15,099 nucleotides of DNA, taken from NCBI GenBank assembly GCA_003164655.1, contig PLTW01000137.1, positions 1 to 15,099 on the forward strand, read 5' to 3'. Source of the stretch: Actinomycetota bacterium. GTDB lineage: Bacteria; Actinomycetota; Thermoleophilia; UBA2241. Below are positions 14,997 through 15,099 of the stretch, in pieces. Under the pieces are notes generated by a model. It saw only the letters and a list, made by a program, of their open reading frames with translations, did no database searches and was not told where the DNA came from. Position 1 is the stretch's first letter, and the number at the start of each line of letters is the position of its first letter. Both the position numbers and the translations under genes were made by a program.

Positions 14997-15099
14997 CGCG
15001 AGGACGCCCAGACGAGCATTCGCCCGGCCGACAGGCGGCTCGCCCCTGGCGCTTTCGGGCCTGTCGGCTGCGGTCGCCGTGCTTCCGCTCTCCCTCTAG

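Overview
This is a GC-rich chromosomal window (about 70% by eye, with strong G/C preference at third codon positions). It suggests a high-GC Gram-positive, that is, Actinomycetota. Supporting signs are an HtrA-type protease with a Pro/Trp-rich cytoplasmic head and a Gly/Ser linker, an oleate hydratase of the RGGRM type, and a short region-1.1-containing sigma factor. A Thermoleophilia/Solirubrobacterales-like host is a guess and is not proven by the sequence. No rRNA, tRNA, CRISPR array, insertion sequence or phage gene was seen.

Layout, left to right. At 1-1085 (minus) is the N-terminal part of an oleate hydratase that runs off the left edge; a short palindrome lies in its leader. At 1327-1863 (plus) is a six-helix membrane protein. 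At 1954-2838 (minus) is an NmrA-like NAD(P)-binding protein, and at 3042-3998 (minus) a drug/metabolite (EamA) transporter. At 4299-5405 (plus) is a sigma-70 factor with all four regions. At 5441-5785 (minus) is a small SRPBCC-like protein, divergent from a DoxX-like membrane protein at 5980-6471 (plus).

The most interesting block is 6536-10669. A DPM1-like family 2 glycosyltransferase (minus) is divergent from a GT-C type membrane glycosyltransferase (plus), which is followed by a 621-residue fusion. The fusion joins a DUF2064/TIGR04282-type nucleotidyl/glycosyl-transferase-like domain to a radical SAM enzyme with a full SPASM domain. The linker is encoded by a 30-bp tandem repeat, and the protein ends in an unusual Gly/Ala-rich tail carrying a terminal DCI. 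The TIGR04282 family was originally named for its association with radical SAM proteins, so this fusion is physical evidence of that link with a SPASM-type partner. The substrate is unknown. The set of genes suggests sugar transfer coupled to a radical modification of a peptide or small molecule, possibly membrane-linked.

At 10769-11983 (minus) is a fosmidomycin-resistance-type MFS transporter. At 12168-13919 (minus) is a membrane-anchored HtrA-like trypsin-PDZ protease with a 60-bp repeat in its linker, and a perfect 15-bp-stem hairpin lies beyond its stop. At 14127-14996 (minus) is a second EamA transporter with no ATG or GTG start available. Four separate tandem repeats in the window have periods of 15, 15/30, 30 and 60 bp, all multiples of 15, in both coding and non-coding DNA.
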